Part shown: piece by piece, positions 16,498 to 25,327 of the stretch
Layout: every line of letters starts with the position of its first letter
Numbering within the stretch: the stretch's first letter is position 1
NCBI RefSeq assembly: GCF_028330965.1
Contig: NZ_JAQMUB010000072.1
Coordinates: forward strand, 1-32,690
DNA from: Oscillatoria sp. CS-180
GTDB lineage: Bacteria; Cyanobacteriota; Cyanobacteriia; Phormidesmidales; Phormidesmidaceae
Reading direction: 5' to 3'
Length of the DNA stretch: 32,690 nt
Notes under the pieces: model-generated
Seen by the model: the letters and a program-made list of their open reading frames with translations, nothing else
The model's database searches: none
Told to the model about the DNA's origin: nothing
Program-made: the position numbers and the translations under genes

Positions 16498-17370
16498 ATG
16501 AACAAGCTGTCTGTTATCGGAATTGGTGTCGGTGTACTAGCCATTGGAGCCTACACAGGAGCTAGCGTGTATGCTGCCAAGATGGCTGAAGATACAATCG
16601 ACAAAGCGATTGAAAGCGTTAGTGACGAAGTTAAGATCGAGTACAGCGATGTCAGCGTTAACCCCATTGGGTTTGATGTCCTCGTCAAAGATATCAAGGT
16701 TTCACCGGTAGGGGCGACAGCTGGTGAAGCAGTCCTGATTGACAAAGTTATCGTTCGCGAAATGGACGACAAGTCAGATTTTCCGACTGTGTTAGATGCC
16801 TCTATAGAAGGGATTCAGGTTGACTTTGACCAAATTGAAACGCCCAGCATCATTGCGTTTCTCGAACGGGCAGGCTATCAAGAGTCCCTTTCGGTGAATA
16901 TCGACACCAAATATGAATACAAAGAAAATCGCCAAGAAGTCAGCCTTGATCGATTTCGCGTTAGCGCCGAGGACGTCGGTGATTTAGAAGTTGCGTTTAA
17001 GCTGAGCAACTTTGATCCTAATGTGGGAGCCAGTGAACAGTTAATTCTGCACCGAGCCGAAGTTGTTTACGAAGACAACTCCTTCACCGAAAAACTGCTT
17101 GAATCGCTAGCCGCAGAAAATAATCAAGATGTTCAGCAGTTCAAAGCGCAATTGCAAGCAGAACTAACACAGACAGCTCAGTTCTTTGTCTCTCCTGATA
17201 ATCAGACCGCAATGATTGCTTTTGAAGAGGCGATGACCTTTATCGACAATCCAAACGGCTTCAGTATCTTGGCCGAACCTCAGCAACCTTTGAGCCTGAG
17301 AGACTTAATGTTGGCTGATGGACCTCAAGATTGGGTGGACATGCTCAATCTCAAAATTGAGTCCTATTAA
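16498..17370 (+). CDS. Membrane-anchored protein of unknown function
   Basis: The 290-aa protein has one N-terminal hydrophobic segment (residues 4-27, VIGIGVGVLAIGAYTGASVY) acting as signal anchor, so the rest is periplasmic or lumenal. The segment IEYSDVSVNPIGFDVLVKDI, followed by alternating beta-strand-like stretches, resembles the start of AsmA/DUF945-type beta-rich proteins, where a YxxVxxxPxGF pattern is common; this likeness is weak. The C-terminal half is helical and acidic (DVQQFKAQLQAELTQTAQFF). No Cys, and no enzymatic motif. GGAG lies 13 nt before the ATG. Nothing nearby hints at a partner. Confidence 0.7.
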   Translation: MNKLSVIGIGVGVLAIGAYTGASVYAAKMAEDTIDKAIESVSDEVKIEYSDVSVNPIGFDVLVKDIKVSPVGATAGEAVLIDKVIVREMDDKSDFPTVLDASIEGIQVDFDQIETPSIIAFLERAGYQESLSVNIDTKYEYKENRQEVSLDRFRVSAEDVGDLEVAFKLSNFDPNVGASEQLILHRAEVVYEDNSFTEKLLESLAAENNQDVQQFKAQLQAELTQTAQFFVSPDNQTAMIAFEEAMTFIDNPNGFSILAEPQQPLSLRDLMLADGPQDWVDMLNLKIESY

Positions 17371-17474
17371 CAGCTTCCTATTAGCGGCTTGGACGGGCAG
17401 GTTGAATTAAGAACAGGCTAGGCTATCGATCTGTTCCCAACGCTTGCCCCAATCCCTGCCAACGAAACGAAGAC

Positions 17475-18305
17475 TCAAACGGACGCTCCATGCTGATCAC
17501 CCATTCCGCCGGTCGGTGAATTGAGTTCCTCTGCTTGATCATCAAACAAAAATGACAGCGGATAGCTCATATTCTCTGCAAAACCCAGAATGCCTGGATC
17601 GCGATACTCATAAACGACTTCCCTCGAACCGTCGAATAGAAACGTTCCACCTCGCTGAGTCATGTAGCGGGCATCAGGAACGTACGTTTTCCATTTGGTC
17701 AGCACCTCAGTCATATTTCGCAATCGCAGGGTTGCGAGTTCAAACGGACGCTGAAAGCCTTTGCCGCCCGCTTTTTCAAAGAATGAGCCTTTTAGATTTG
17801 GCAATGGGGTGTCGTCTACAACTTCATTATCAGCGATGAGTTGGGGTGCCGTGCGATCGCCCGTATAGCCTCGCAGTACCTCTCGCAATGTTCCAGGGCT
17901 AGCAACTCCAGCGCACATCAGCATCAAGTTCACCCATGCTTCCTGGCCAGGTTTAAGGCCAGGCCAGTTGAGAGAAAGTCCGTTGTATAAGTTCAGTTCC
18001 CGATGCAAAGTTGCTGTGGGATCAACAAACAATGACTCTGCAGGAAAGCCCGTGAACTTTGAGAACTGCTGCCCCGATGCACGATCGCCAATCCCAATTG
18101 CCCGAACTGTAATATTGGCCGCTTCAAGCTGGGCGCGATCTCGCTGCAACCACCACGCATATTCCAGGCTGTCGAAGTCGCCTAATTGTGACCAAACCAA
18201 CACTAGCAGGCGAGAAGCCGATTCACAGCCGCCAAGGATGGGGGCGATCGCCCCGTCGCTGACTCGTTGTCGTTGTGTTTGATAAAGCTGTTCGTACAGA
18301 GTCAT
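17475..18305 (-). CDS. Peroxiredoxin-like AhpC/TSA family protein
   Basis: The 276-aa protein matches a well-conserved cyanobacterial peroxiredoxin-like family (AhpC/TSA antioxidant, PRXL2-like). It begins MTLYEQLYQTQRQRVSDGAI, then PILGGCESASRLLVLVWSQL, GDFDSLEYAWWLQRDRAQLE and FPAESLFVDPTATLHRELNL. C-terminal motifs are LRLRNMTEVLTKWKTYVPDA and TFLFDGSREVVYEYRD with GILGFAENMSYPLSF. The single Cys in GGCESA is the candidate redox residue, but the classic PxxxTxxC site is absent, so peroxidase activity is unproven. A longer frame to 18383 exists but overlaps rpsU; ATG 18305, 13 nt after the rpsU stop, is chosen. The two genes are almost certainly co-transcribed. Confidence 0.88.
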   Translation of the reverse strand: MTLYEQLYQTQRQRVSDGAIAPILGGCESASRLLVLVWSQLGDFDSLEYAWWLQRDRAQLEAANITVRAIGIGDRASGQQFSKFTGFPAESLFVDPTATLHRELNLYNGLSLNWPGLKPGQEAWVNLMLMCAGVASPGTLREVLRGYTGDRTAPQLIADNEVVDDTPLPNLKGSFFEKAGGKGFQRPFELATLRLRNMTEVLTKWKTYVPDARYMTQRGGTFLFDGSREVVYEYRDPGILGFAENMSYPLSFLFDDQAEELNSPTGGMGDQHGASV

Positions 18306-18318
18306 CCCTTCATCCAGA

Positions 18319-18495
18319 TTAGCGAAAACGCTTTTTGCGACGCGCAACGGCTTTGCGTTTGCGTTTTTCTTGAGGTGTTTCAAAGTGACGGCGGCGTTTG
18401 ACTTCGGAGAAGATGCCTGCTTTCGAAACCTGCCGCTTAAAACGTCTCAATGCAGATTCGATGCCTTCGTTTTCACCCACAACGACTTGAGTCAT
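18319..18495 (-). CDS. rpsU: 30S ribosomal protein S21
   Basis: A 58-codon minus-strand gene encodes [20 protein letters not shown], then [20 protein letters not shown] and [18 protein letters not shown]: the full S21 sequence, with the conserved ALRRFKR and the very basic tail. S21 sits on the 30S platform near the anti-Shine-Dalgarno end of 16S rRNA and helps initiation. It is the first gene of a likely two-gene unit with the peroxiredoxin-like gene. Its start is unambiguous because the family begins at this methionine. Confidence 0.97.
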   Translation of the reverse strand: MTQVVVGENEGIESALRRFKRQVSKAGIFSEVKRRRHFETPQEKRKRKAVARRKKRFR

Positions 18496-18678
18496 ACCGA
18501 ACTTTCAGAATCGACGACAGAAATTGAAACAACAGTTGAATTGAGAATCTGAGCAGCAGAATTGACTAATTCCTACAACTCAGGTTTTCAATAATATCAG
18601 ACACCACAAAACGAGGGTATGGTGGCCCAACATTAATTCTCACCATAGCACATTCTCTAACTCCGACCTTGCAGCTCG

Positions 18679-19653
18679 TTAAAGCATCCATTCCACTAAG
18701 AGACTGACTCGGCTTTCCTGATAATCCCGTGCGTTTTGCGTTTGAATATCAGTTCCGACTCGCAGGTCTTCTGCGATCGCATAGCCTGCGGAGAATGTTG
18801 TTAGTCCCAATTCCTCATCAGTCCCTGGAGCCACCCAACTCTGAGTAATTGAAAGATCGGCTGCTCCTGTGCGAGAGGGAATAAGCACGATTCTCAACCC
18901 CAGATTGATGCCATCGCTATTGAAGTTAGGCGTGTTCACCGAGCGATAACCTACGACAGGGGCAACATTGCCATACCAGCCCATCGGCAGCAAATAATAT
19001 TGGGCGTCTGCTCCAACGAGTTCAAGGTCACCGTCATTGCTGATTGAATATTCAGCGCTCAGCGTAAGCGGCGTTTGTCCGACAAAAATATCTTGCACGC
19101 CAACATAGAGTCCCCCAGTTCCACCATCGGAAGGGAACTCAGCGTATCCCAACCGTAGTCGAGTACGAAAAGCTGGATCGTGCTGAATGTCGGTCGCGAT
19201 GTCAGGAATTTCCTCTAGCCATCGCTGTAATACGGGACTGCTTTCAACAATGGCGGGATCGACATCAACGGTCTGCGCCAGTGTCATGGCAACAGGAACC
19301 GATGGTGCTGATGGGGGCAGGGCTGTTTGACCAGACTCGTATTCAAGCAGCAGGTCGATTGAGGGCACAGGAGTCGCTCTGGGTTTACTCGCTAGACGAT
19401 TTGTTTTGTGGATCAATGTCTCGGCGCGATCGCAGTCCGTCTCAACGTCAGAGTTTGTGAAAGGCGATAGTCTGGCAGAGCAGAGAGTTGTGTCTTGTTG
19501 GCTAAGGGGATAGCTAGCGATCGCGGGTAGAGATAGGCTAGCGATCGCCAGTGTTCCCACTGTTCTCAAAGCCCATCTCGCCCTTCTTGCCTTGAAAGCT
19601 GGTTTGAAGCTACAGCCGTTTAGCGTGAAATGGTCGAGGACGTCAAAATTCAT
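18679..19653 (-). CDS. Probable outer-membrane beta-barrel protein, cyanobacterial
   Basis: From ATG 19653 the product is 324 aa. A signal peptide is visible at about residues 20-47 (RRARWALRTVGTLAIASLSL, then PAIASYP). A Pro/Ser/Thr-rich linker runs to about 125. The C-terminal two thirds begins VLQRWLEEIPDIATDIQHDP, then alternates short strands and turns (TRLRLGYAEFPSDGGTGGLY, LTLSAEYSISNDGDLELVGA, VAPVVGYRSV) and ends in the aromatic strand RVSLLVEWML, as in outer-membrane barrels. The frame stays open to ATG 19737, giving 352 aa, but that adds 28 residues before the signal region. Family and function not identified; homologues seem limited to cyanobacteria. Confidence 0.7.
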   Translation of the reverse strand: MNFDVLDHFTLNGCSFKPAFKARRARWALRTVGTLAIASLSLPAIASYPLSQQDTTLCSARLSPFTNSDVETDCDRAETLIHKTNRLASKPRATPVPSIDLLLEYESGQTALPPSAPSVPVAMTLAQTVDVDPAIVESSPVLQRWLEEIPDIATDIQHDPAFRTRLRLGYAEFPSDGGTGGLYVGVQDIFVGQTPLTLSAEYSISNDGDLELVGADAQYYLLPMGWYGNVAPVVGYRSVNTPNFNSDGINLGLRIVLIPSRTGAADLSITQSWVAPGTDEELGLTTFSAGYAIAEDLRVGTDIQTQNARDYQESRVSLLVEWML

Positions 19654-19840
19654 ACTGTGCAAGGAATTGATTCTACTGAAACACCGGCATCCAAGCAATT
19701 TTGCGTCAGGAGTTCTACATTGCAACCCTAGGTTCATATCAATTTAGTCTTTCAATAATGCCGACTCTGTCCCCTCATGGCCTTTCCTATATTCATTCTG
19801 TATCGTTCTAAATCCCTTCATAGATCAAAAATTTCACATT

Positions 19841-19868
19841 AAAAAGCCCCAGTCTATTGCTGGGGCTT
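19841..19868 (-). terminator. Intrinsic terminator of acsF
   Basis: AAGCCCCAG (19844-19852) pairs perfectly with CTGGGGCTT (19860-19868) across a 7-base loop. Read on the minus strand the hairpin runs straight into CTTTTTAATG. It lies 24 nt after the acsF stop, a textbook rho-independent terminator. Confidence 0.92.
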
Positions 19869-19891
19869 GAGCACTTTGAGCCGTGTTCGAC

Positions 19892-20968
19892 CTATCGAAC
19901 GACAGTACGCATCTTCTCTGCGTCAATCGGTTTCATGAAGTAGAGACGAACTATTTGCCATCCGATGTTTGCAATATGAGGCAAACGACGGAGGAATTTG
20001 AGCGGCTTAGGTAAATTAGATTTTCCGACGGCAACCATCTTGGCGTTCGCCTCAGCACCAGTGTCTAGCGCTTTAAAGAACTCAGGATGGTCAACATTCA
20101 GAATAACGGGGAAAACACGAGCTGCCGTTTCATTAGTATTCCGAATGACGTCGATGTCATAGGTGCGCGCATCTAATCCGATTGCAGCGTAGAAATCTTT
20201 CCGCTGCAAATCGTTCAGATACATCGTCGCAAATACGGATAGCAAGAAGAAACGGCACCACAAACGAGCCTTCCAATCATTCAGGAACTGGGGCTGGGAT
20301 TTCATCAGAGCAGAGAAAAAATCACCGTGACGATTTTCGTCCTGACACCAGTTCTCAAAAAAGCGGAAAATTGGGTAGATGCGATTCTCGGGATGAGACT
20401 CTAAATGACGATAAATCTTGATGTATCGCCAGTAGCCAATCTTTTCAGAAAGATAAGTCGCGTAGAAGATGAACTTGGGCTTAAAGAAGGTGTATTTCTT
20501 ACTTTTAGTTAAAAAGCCTAAGTCCAGCTGTAAGTTGAAGTCGGACATCGCCTTGTTCAAGAAACCAGCGTGCCGAGCCTCGTCTCGCGACATTAAATTG
20601 AAACACTCTGCAACAACGGGACTCTTATCTTTAAGACGACGTCCCAGTTCCTTGTAGAGTAGAAAGCCAGAAAATTCTGCGGTACAAGAGCGCTCCAGAA
20701 ATTCGATGAAGAGCTGACGAGTTTCACCGTCAATATGTTCCCAAGACTGCTCAAATTCGGCGTCTCTAACAAAGTGATGACGATTATAGTCCTCGCGGAA
20801 CTCTTGCAAGATGGCTTGTAGCTCATCCTCATTGACGGAGATGTCCATCGTAGCCATCTCGTCAAAGTCGGTAGTGTAAAAACGGGGAGTCAGAATGGTG
20901 TCCTTTGCAGGTGCCTTAACACCAGGACGGATTTCTTTTATTTCAGGCTTTTTAAGGGAATCTACCAT
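19892..20968 (-). CDS. acsF: Mg-protoporphyrin IX monomethyl ester oxidative cyclase
   Basis: The 358-aa diiron enzyme uses oxygen to close the isocyclic E ring of chlorophyll, making divinyl protochlorophyllide at the thylakoid or plasma membrane. It opens [30 protein letters not shown]. The two diiron half-sites are intact: E98 with RDEARHAGF (E130, H133), and QDENRHGDF (E211, H214). Length matches AcsF/ChlA exactly, so ATG 20968 is chosen over an upstream in-frame ATG at 21034, whose extra 22 residues are not family-like. It is monocistronic with its own terminator. The 5' region contains nested inverted repeats that may regulate it. Paralogues tuned to low oxygen exist in cyanobacteria; which form this is cannot be told. 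Confidence 0.97.
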   Translation of the reverse strand: MVDSLKKPEIKEIRPGVKAPAKDTILTPRFYTTDFDEMATMDISVNEDELQAILQEFREDYNRHHFVRDAEFEQSWEHIDGETRQLFIEFLERSCTAEFSGFLLYKELGRRLKDKSPVVAECFNLMSRDEARHAGFLNKAMSDFNLQLDLGFLTKSKKYTFFKPKFIFYATYLSEKIGYWRYIKIYRHLESHPENRIYPIFRFFENWCQDENRHGDFFSALMKSQPQFLNDWKARLWCRFFLLSVFATMYLNDLQRKDFYAAIGLDARTYDIDVIRNTNETAARVFPVILNVDHPEFFKALDTGAEANAKMVAVGKSNLPKPLKFLRRLPHIANIGWQIVRLYFMKPIDAEKMRTVVR

Positions 20969-21078
20969 GAGTCCTCTAGTACAAGCTCGGGATGCACAAA
21001 CGACACCCAAAAACAGACTGTCAACATAGACCAAAACCTATAGACTTCCCAGAAGAGACTGAGCAACTAGGTTTTAGG

Positions 21079-21128
21079 CTATCTGACAACGACAATAATT
21101 GTCCCATAGTGTATCAGTTGTCTGATAG
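21079..21128 (-). promoter_or_regulatory. Nested inverted repeats upstream of acsF
   Basis: CTATCTGACAAC (21079-21090) pairs with GTTGTCTGATAG (21117-21128), 11 of 12 bases. Directly inside it lies GACAATAATTGTC (21091-21103), a perfect 6-1-6 inverted repeat. TATCAG-TTGT-CTGATA (21112-21127) forms a third, overlapping one. All lie 110-160 nt before the acsF start. The inner element has the xxAATnATTxx form of Fur-superfamily boxes, a loose resemblance only. It could be an operator cluster or a leader RNA structure. Confidence 0.5.
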
Positions 21129-21272
21129 TACATGACTCCCAAAGCTTTAAGAATCGCAACATATCGAAACCTATAGCATTCATTCCCTAGTTGATTCTGA
21201 CTTTGCTAGATTCGAGCTGAGTCATTCCGTGGTGTTTTCGTTTTCAACTAGTGGCATTCCTCAAAACATCTG

Positions 21273-21635
21273 CTAAGAATCTGAGGCTTCATTCACTAAC
21301 TGACGACGAATTTGCTTCGCTAGACTCTCTAAAGCTCGTTGTGGCAGGGGATCAATTAGCTCACTGCCGTCGATCGCTTGAATATCTGCCATAAAAGATT
21401 GAGCCTGATCGCTGTCAGTCATCAAACCTGCTCTAAGTTCAACAACAAACATTTGTCGGACCGAGTGAGCCAGACTATAGCTTTTAGTCGAGAAAATACA
21501 GGTAATGTCAGTCCCATATAAAGAGAACCAGGTTTGCCAATTGCGGGTAACAGGGTGACGAATTACTCCACAGGCAATCTGATGATCGGCTAGGAAAGAG
21601 GCGATCGCGGAGTATTGCCACAGCGCATCACTCAT
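21273..21635 (-). CDS. Unassigned 120-aa protein
   Basis: This soluble protein has no signal or membrane segment. The N-terminal half reads as mixed alpha/beta (FLADHQIACGVIRHPVTRNW, WFSLYGTDITCIFSTKSYSL), the C-terminal half as helices (DPLPQRALESLAKQIRRQLV). I do not recognise the family. It lies 305 nt upstream of acsF on the same strand. The intervening inverted repeats suggest acsF has its own promoter, but read-through from this gene is possible. Confidence 0.55.
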   Translation of the reverse strand: MSDALWQYSAIASFLADHQIACGVIRHPVTRNWQTWFSLYGTDITCIFSTKSYSLAHSVRQMFVVELRAGLMTDSDQAQSFMADIQAIDGSELIDPLPQRALESLAKQIRRQLVNEASDS

Positions 21636-21967
21636 AGAAGAATAGCCCGGTCTATATCCCTCTAGAGGATAGCGATTTATCTGACAGACGACAGATTCCT
21701 AAAATGTCACCGTCGCCCAGCATGGAACTAGATGCAGGCTCAGAGACAGAATTAGAAGGGTGCGTAGGTAGACAAGACACAGTAGTCAGCGAATGCGTTT
21801 CAAAGATTCGAACATAGAGCTGTGCTAGATAGAGGCTGTCTCGTATAAAAGCTAACGAAACTCAGTCGGAAGATGGAAGCCTACGACTGGGGACTTATGT
21901 AATTATTCTCTTTATAAAAAAGATATTACGAAAACTAGCGATCAACTATGGATAAGAAAATGTCATT
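21636..21967. other. Spacer between divergent genes
   Basis: The 332-bp gap before the histidine-kinase gene has no convincing ORF. It contains one 6-bp inverted repeat with a 15-base gap, CAGTCG (21863-21868) and CGACTG (21884-21889), about 80 nt before the kinase start, and an AT-rich stretch around 21900-21960 suitable for a promoter. Confidence 0.45.
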
Positions 21968-23137
21968 ATGCTTGTGCAAGATGGTGTGAACATGAGTCGC
22001 ATCTTGGCTGTTGATGATTCACCCGATAACTTATTTCTAATCGAAACAGTTCTGGATGCTCCTGAATACGATCTCGTTTTTGCTGAGGATGGTTGGAAAG
22101 CGCTGTCTAAGATAACCGAGTGCCTGCCTGATTTGGTTCTTCTAGACATCATGATGCCTGGGATGAATGGTTATGAGGTTACCGAACGTATCCGTCAAAA
22201 CGACAGCATTCCCTACACCCCTATTCTATTGCTAACGGCTCATGATCACGTCAGCCTAGTCGAGGGATTAGATGCTGGAGCTGATGACTTTATCCGTAAG
22301 CCCTTTGACATTGATGAGTTGAGGGCAAGGGTCAGATCATTGCTGCGAATGAAGCAGGCAATGGATGCAAAGTCCTACATGATTCAGCAGCGAGATGATT
22401 TTGTTGCTCGGCTAACTCATGACCTGAGAACACCCTTGGTTGCGGCCAACCGAATGCTGACATTTTGTCGGAATGAGGCCTTTGGGGTGGTTGCTGACGA
22501 GGCCAAGGATGCGATCGCTGAAACTATTAGCAACAATCAGCAGCTCTTGGATATGGTGAATACGCTGCTAGAAGTTTATCGGCATGATGCTGGCCATAAA
22601 GCATTAACCTTCACTCCCTTCAACCTGTATGACGTTGCTTCTACTGTTGTTAACGAATTGACGCCTTTAGCAAAGGAGAAACAGCTCACCCTAAAGTTAG
22701 TCGATCAGGATGATAATCCCATTATGGATACGTCTGACTTTGAGATGCAGGGAGATATTCTGGAAATCCGCCGTGTTTTAACCAATTTGATTGGTAATGC
22801 CATCAAGTTTACCGATCAGGGATCTGTTGAAGTACAACTGCAACGTACGCAAACTCGGCCATCGCAGGTTCCGCAAAAGGAAAATACTCCAGAGTGTACG
22901 GCTTGGCTCATTCTCAAGGTGATAGATACCGGAATTGGGATATCCCAGGAAGATCGAGCCGAAATTTTTCAATGGTTCCGGCAAGGGAAACAGCGTCGCT
23001 CAGGCAGTGGGTTGGGTTTGCACCTGTCGTGCCGTATTGCTGAGATGCATTGGGGACACATTGATGCGACATCTGAGGTGGGGCGCGGCAGCACGTTCAG
23101 TCTCTTTCTTCCGGTCACAGTGGCAACATCTGATTAA
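21968..23137 (+). CDS. Response-regulator/histidine-kinase hybrid
   Basis: The 389-aa cytosolic protein has an N-terminal receiver domain (about residues 10-128) with acidic pair D16-D17, phospho-acceptor D60 in LVLLDIMMPGMNG and K111 in RKPFD. A HisKA dimerisation domain follows with H151 in RLTHDLRTPL. A HATPase domain from about 250 has NLIGNAIKFT (N box), DTGIG (G1) and GSGLGL (G2). With receiver first and kinase second, it is probably itself phosphorylated by another kinase and passes the signal on. No sensor or membrane part is present. ATG 21992 (MSRILAVDDS) is a credible alternative start, giving 381 aa. The gor gene follows 70 nt downstream, without proof of co-transcription. Confidence 0.9.
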   Translation: MLVQDGVNMSRILAVDDSPDNLFLIETVLDAPEYDLVFAEDGWKALSKITECLPDLVLLDIMMPGMNGYEVTERIRQNDSIPYTPILLLTAHDHVSLVEGLDAGADDFIRKPFDIDELRARVRSLLRMKQAMDAKSYMIQQRDDFVARLTHDLRTPLVAANRMLTFCRNEAFGVVADEAKDAIAETISNNQQLLDMVNTLLEVYRHDAGHKALTFTPFNLYDVASTVVNELTPLAKEKQLTLKLVDQDDNPIMDTSDFEMQGDILEIRRVLTNLIGNAIKFTDQGSVEVQLQRTQTRPSQVPQKENTPECTAWLILKVIDTGIGISQEDRAEIFQWFRQGKQRRSGSGLGLHLSCRIAEMHWGHIDATSEVGRGSTFSLFLPVTVATSD

Positions 23138-23207
23138 TTTTGCAAATCTACGTCCCCTGAAGGAATTTTCCATCTAAACAATTCTTTACGCTGGAAAGTA
23201 AATAAGG

Positions 23208-24584
23208 ATGAATGATGGGGATTTAAGCGTGTCTTACGACGTTTTAGTGATCGGAGCTGGGTCCGGAGGATTATCGACGGCCACATCAGCCGCTAATTAT
23301 GGGGCGAAAGTCGCAATTGTTGAATCTAACTATTTAGGTGGTACCTGCGTCAATCGAGGATGCATTCCTAAAAAGCTGATGATCCAAGCTGCCGACTTTG
23401 TTGAACAACAGACGGTAGCCCGTTCCTTCTGCTGGTCAAACGTTGAGGGGTCCTTCGATTGGGCTGCCTTTAAATCGACAATGCATCAGCATTTAGACGA
23501 TCTCCGTCAGTCTCAACAGGAGTCCCTTCAAGATGCCGGAGTCGACATTGTTCGAGGCACAGCACAGTTTATTGATGGGTACCAGGTTCAAGTGGGTGAC
23601 CAGATTTTAGATGCTGAGCATACCGTGATTGCCGTTGGCGGTTCGCCTACAGTGCCTGATATTCCAGGTTCAGAATTTGCTTTAACGTCCAAAGACATGT
23701 TTCATCTGCCCCAGCTACCGCAGCATATTGGCATCGTTGGTGGTGGATACATTGGCATTGAATTTAGCCATATCTTCGCCCGGTTAGGGGTAAAAGTCAC
23801 GCTGATTGATACTAGTCAGCAAGTTCTGTCGGGGTTCGATGATTCGCTGAGAACGATCGCTCACGCAGGACTCGAACGCTTAGGAGTTACCTTTATTCCC
23901 CAAAAAACCTGTAGCGAGATCGTTGCAGACGGATCTCAGCGAGTGATGACGCTCTCGTCCAAGGACGAGGACGATGAGGCCCAGACAGTTAGTACAGACA
24001 TGGTATTGATGGCAGTTGGACGATCGCCCAATTTAGAGGCCCTTAACCTGGAGAAAGCAGGCGTTGACCTTAAAGATGGCAACATTGCAGTCGATGACTA
24101 TGGGCAAACCTCCCAACCCTCAATCTATGCTGTTGGCGACTGCATAGGCCGACTGCCGCTTACGCCTGCTGCGATCGCCGAAGGGGAGGCTGTTGCTAAG
24201 ACTATCTGCTGTAAACAGCCCACCGCCACAGACTATCGCTGGATTCCTTCAGCTGTTTTCGGCGTACCTCCACTGGCAACCGTAGGCTGGTCAGAGGCCG
24301 AAGCGAAGCAGCAGTTGGGAGATGACCTAGAAACCTATGAGCAGAGGTTTGTCCCCCTTCATCACAGCCTTATGCAGAACGCGCAGAACGCTTTGATTAA
24401 ATGGCTTGCGTGTCAATCAACTGGACAAATTGTGGGTGTCCACGCTGCGGGGAATGAAGCCCCTGACATGATTCAAGGACTGATTCCAGCGCTGCAAAAG
24501 GGACTAACACTAGCAGAACTGAAGCTCGTTTCAGGGATTCATCCAACTTCTGGAGAAGAGTTGTTTGTTGTCCCTAAAGAGTAG
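23208..24584 (+). CDS. gor: Glutathione reductase
   Basis: The 458-aa FAD enzyme reduces oxidised glutathione with NADPH in the cytosol. GAGSGGLSTA (16-25) is the FAD dinucleotide fold. The redox disulfide is C47 and C52 in GGTCVNRGCIPKKLM. The NADPH fold is IGIVGGGYIGIEFSHIFARL around 170. The second FAD motif is SIYAVGDC near 305, and the catalytic HPTSGEEL lies near the C-terminus. Length is typical. The divergence of the NADPH-binding region fits cyanobacterial glutathione reductases, which depart from the E. coli pattern. A mercuric or lipoamide reductase is less likely given VNRGCIPKK and HPTSGEE. A hairpin overlaps the stop codon. Confidence 0.93.
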   Translation: MNDGDLSVSYDVLVIGAGSGGLSTATSAANYGAKVAIVESNYLGGTCVNRGCIPKKLMIQAADFVEQQTVARSFCWSNVEGSFDWAAFKSTMHQHLDDLRQSQQESLQDAGVDIVRGTAQFIDGYQVQVGDQILDAEHTVIAVGGSPTVPDIPGSEFALTSKDMFHLPQLPQHIGIVGGGYIGIEFSHIFARLGVKVTLIDTSQQVLSGFDDSLRTIAHAGLERLGVTFIPQKTCSEIVADGSQRVMTLSSKDEDDEAQTVSTDMVLMAVGRSPNLEALNLEKAGVDLKDGNIAVDDYGQTSQPSIYAVGDCIGRLPLTPAAIAEGEAVAKTICCKQPTATDYRWIPSAVFGVPPLATVGWSEAEAKQQLGDDLETYEQRFVPLHHSLMQNAQNALIKWLACQSTGQIVGVHAAGNEAPDMIQGLIPALQKGLTLAELKLVSGIHPTSGEELFVVPKE

Positions 24585-24604
24585 AGAAACATCGCATTTC
24601 TCTA
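24582..24604 (+). terminator. Hairpin overlapping the gor stop codon, weak terminator candidate
   Basis: TAGAGAAA (24582-24589), which includes the TAG stop, pairs perfectly with TTTCTCTA (24597-24604) across a 7-base loop. It is AT-rich and is followed by TATCAAAAGG rather than a T-run, so termination is uncertain; it may instead protect the mRNA 3' end. Confidence 0.35.
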
Positions 24605-24799
24605 TATCAAAAGGACGATGCAATTCTGACTTGGCTCATAGCCTAACGTTTATAACCCTCTCAAATCAAACGGCTACGGTCATAGCGCCCTCTGCTGAAA
24701 TGTTCGAGTTTCTTGACAAATATCCCTGCAGGTAGATGAGGGTTAAGCGGTGATTTTCTTATGCTGTTTACAGCAATTGAATTAAGAGGAACTTAATTA

Positions 24800-24982
24800 A
24801 TGGGTATTAAGGATAGAGCAGAAGCTACTGCTAAAAACGTGGAAGGAAAGGTCCAGGAAGCAGCTGGTGATATGACTGGTAGCACCTCTGATCAAGCTGC
24901 TGGTAAAGCAAAGCAAACAGAAGCTAGTGCTCAGCATGCTAAGGAAGATGTGAAAGACGAAGTTAAGAAAGCAGTTGACTAA
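24800..24982 (+). CDS. CsbD-family stress protein
   Basis: This 60-aa hydrophilic protein reads MGIKDRAEATAKNVEGKVQE, then AAGDMTGSTSDQAAGKAKQT: the CsbD pattern (xNxxGKxQExxGxxTGxxxxQAxGK). The C-terminal third is Lys/Asp/Glu rich. CsbD proteins are strongly induced by general stress in many bacteria (sigma-B controlled in Bacillus), but their molecular role is unknown. GAGGA precedes the ATG at a good distance, and a terminator follows within 25 nt of the stop, so it is a single-gene unit. Confidence 0.93.
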   Translation: MGIKDRAEATAKNVEGKVQEAAGDMTGSTSDQAAGKAKQTEASAQHAKEDVKDEVKKAVD

Positions 24983-25005
24983 TTTCGCCTGAGTTAAAGC
25001 GAGAG

Positions 25006-25040
25006 GGAGGCATTACATAGATGTCTCCTTTCTTATTTTC
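25006..25040 (+). terminator. Intrinsic terminator of csbD
   Basis: GGAGGCAT (25006-25013) pairs with ATGTCTCC (25021-25028), with one G-U pair and a 7-base loop, followed by TTTCTTATTTTC. It lies 24 nt after the CsbD stop. Confidence 0.75.
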
Positions 25041-25154
25041 AAATACTACAAGAAAGTTATAGAAATTAGGTAGAAAAGTAACATAGCGATCTTATCTGAA
25101 TTCTGAATAAGATCTTCTTGGACAATCTTATTTAAAAAGCTTTTTCATCCTTAG

Positions 25155-25232
25155 GCTTATCTGCCTTAGTTTTGTAGAGCTTTGCTCTTCTCGCAGAGTA
25201 TTCTCAATTTTGAATTCCGCGTAGCGGTACTA
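25155..25232. repeat. Dispersed AT-rich repeat, copy 2
   Basis: The 19-base head GCTTATCTGCCTTAGTTTT and the 25-base tail ending CCGCGTAGCGG-TACTA match the repeat at 210-264, but the middle is about 23 bases longer and unrelated. It lies in the 400-bp gap between csbD and the DUF1328 gene, where no other gene is visible. Confidence 0.7.
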
Positions 25233-25327
25233 AGCACTATTTTTTGCTGAATGCCAGATGGATATCAGGCGTAGGGTTAAAGGGTAATCATGTAAGTGCA
25301 CTTTGCTTTTGAGAACCGAAGCAAAAC

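Noticed and set aside
18306-18383. N-terminal extension of the peroxiredoxin-like gene
   Set aside because: It lies almost wholly inside rpsU in another frame, and the family starts at MTLYEQL.
20969-21034. 22-residue N-terminal extension of AcsF
   Set aside because: Known AcsF proteins start at the MVDSLKKP position, and 358 aa is the normal length.
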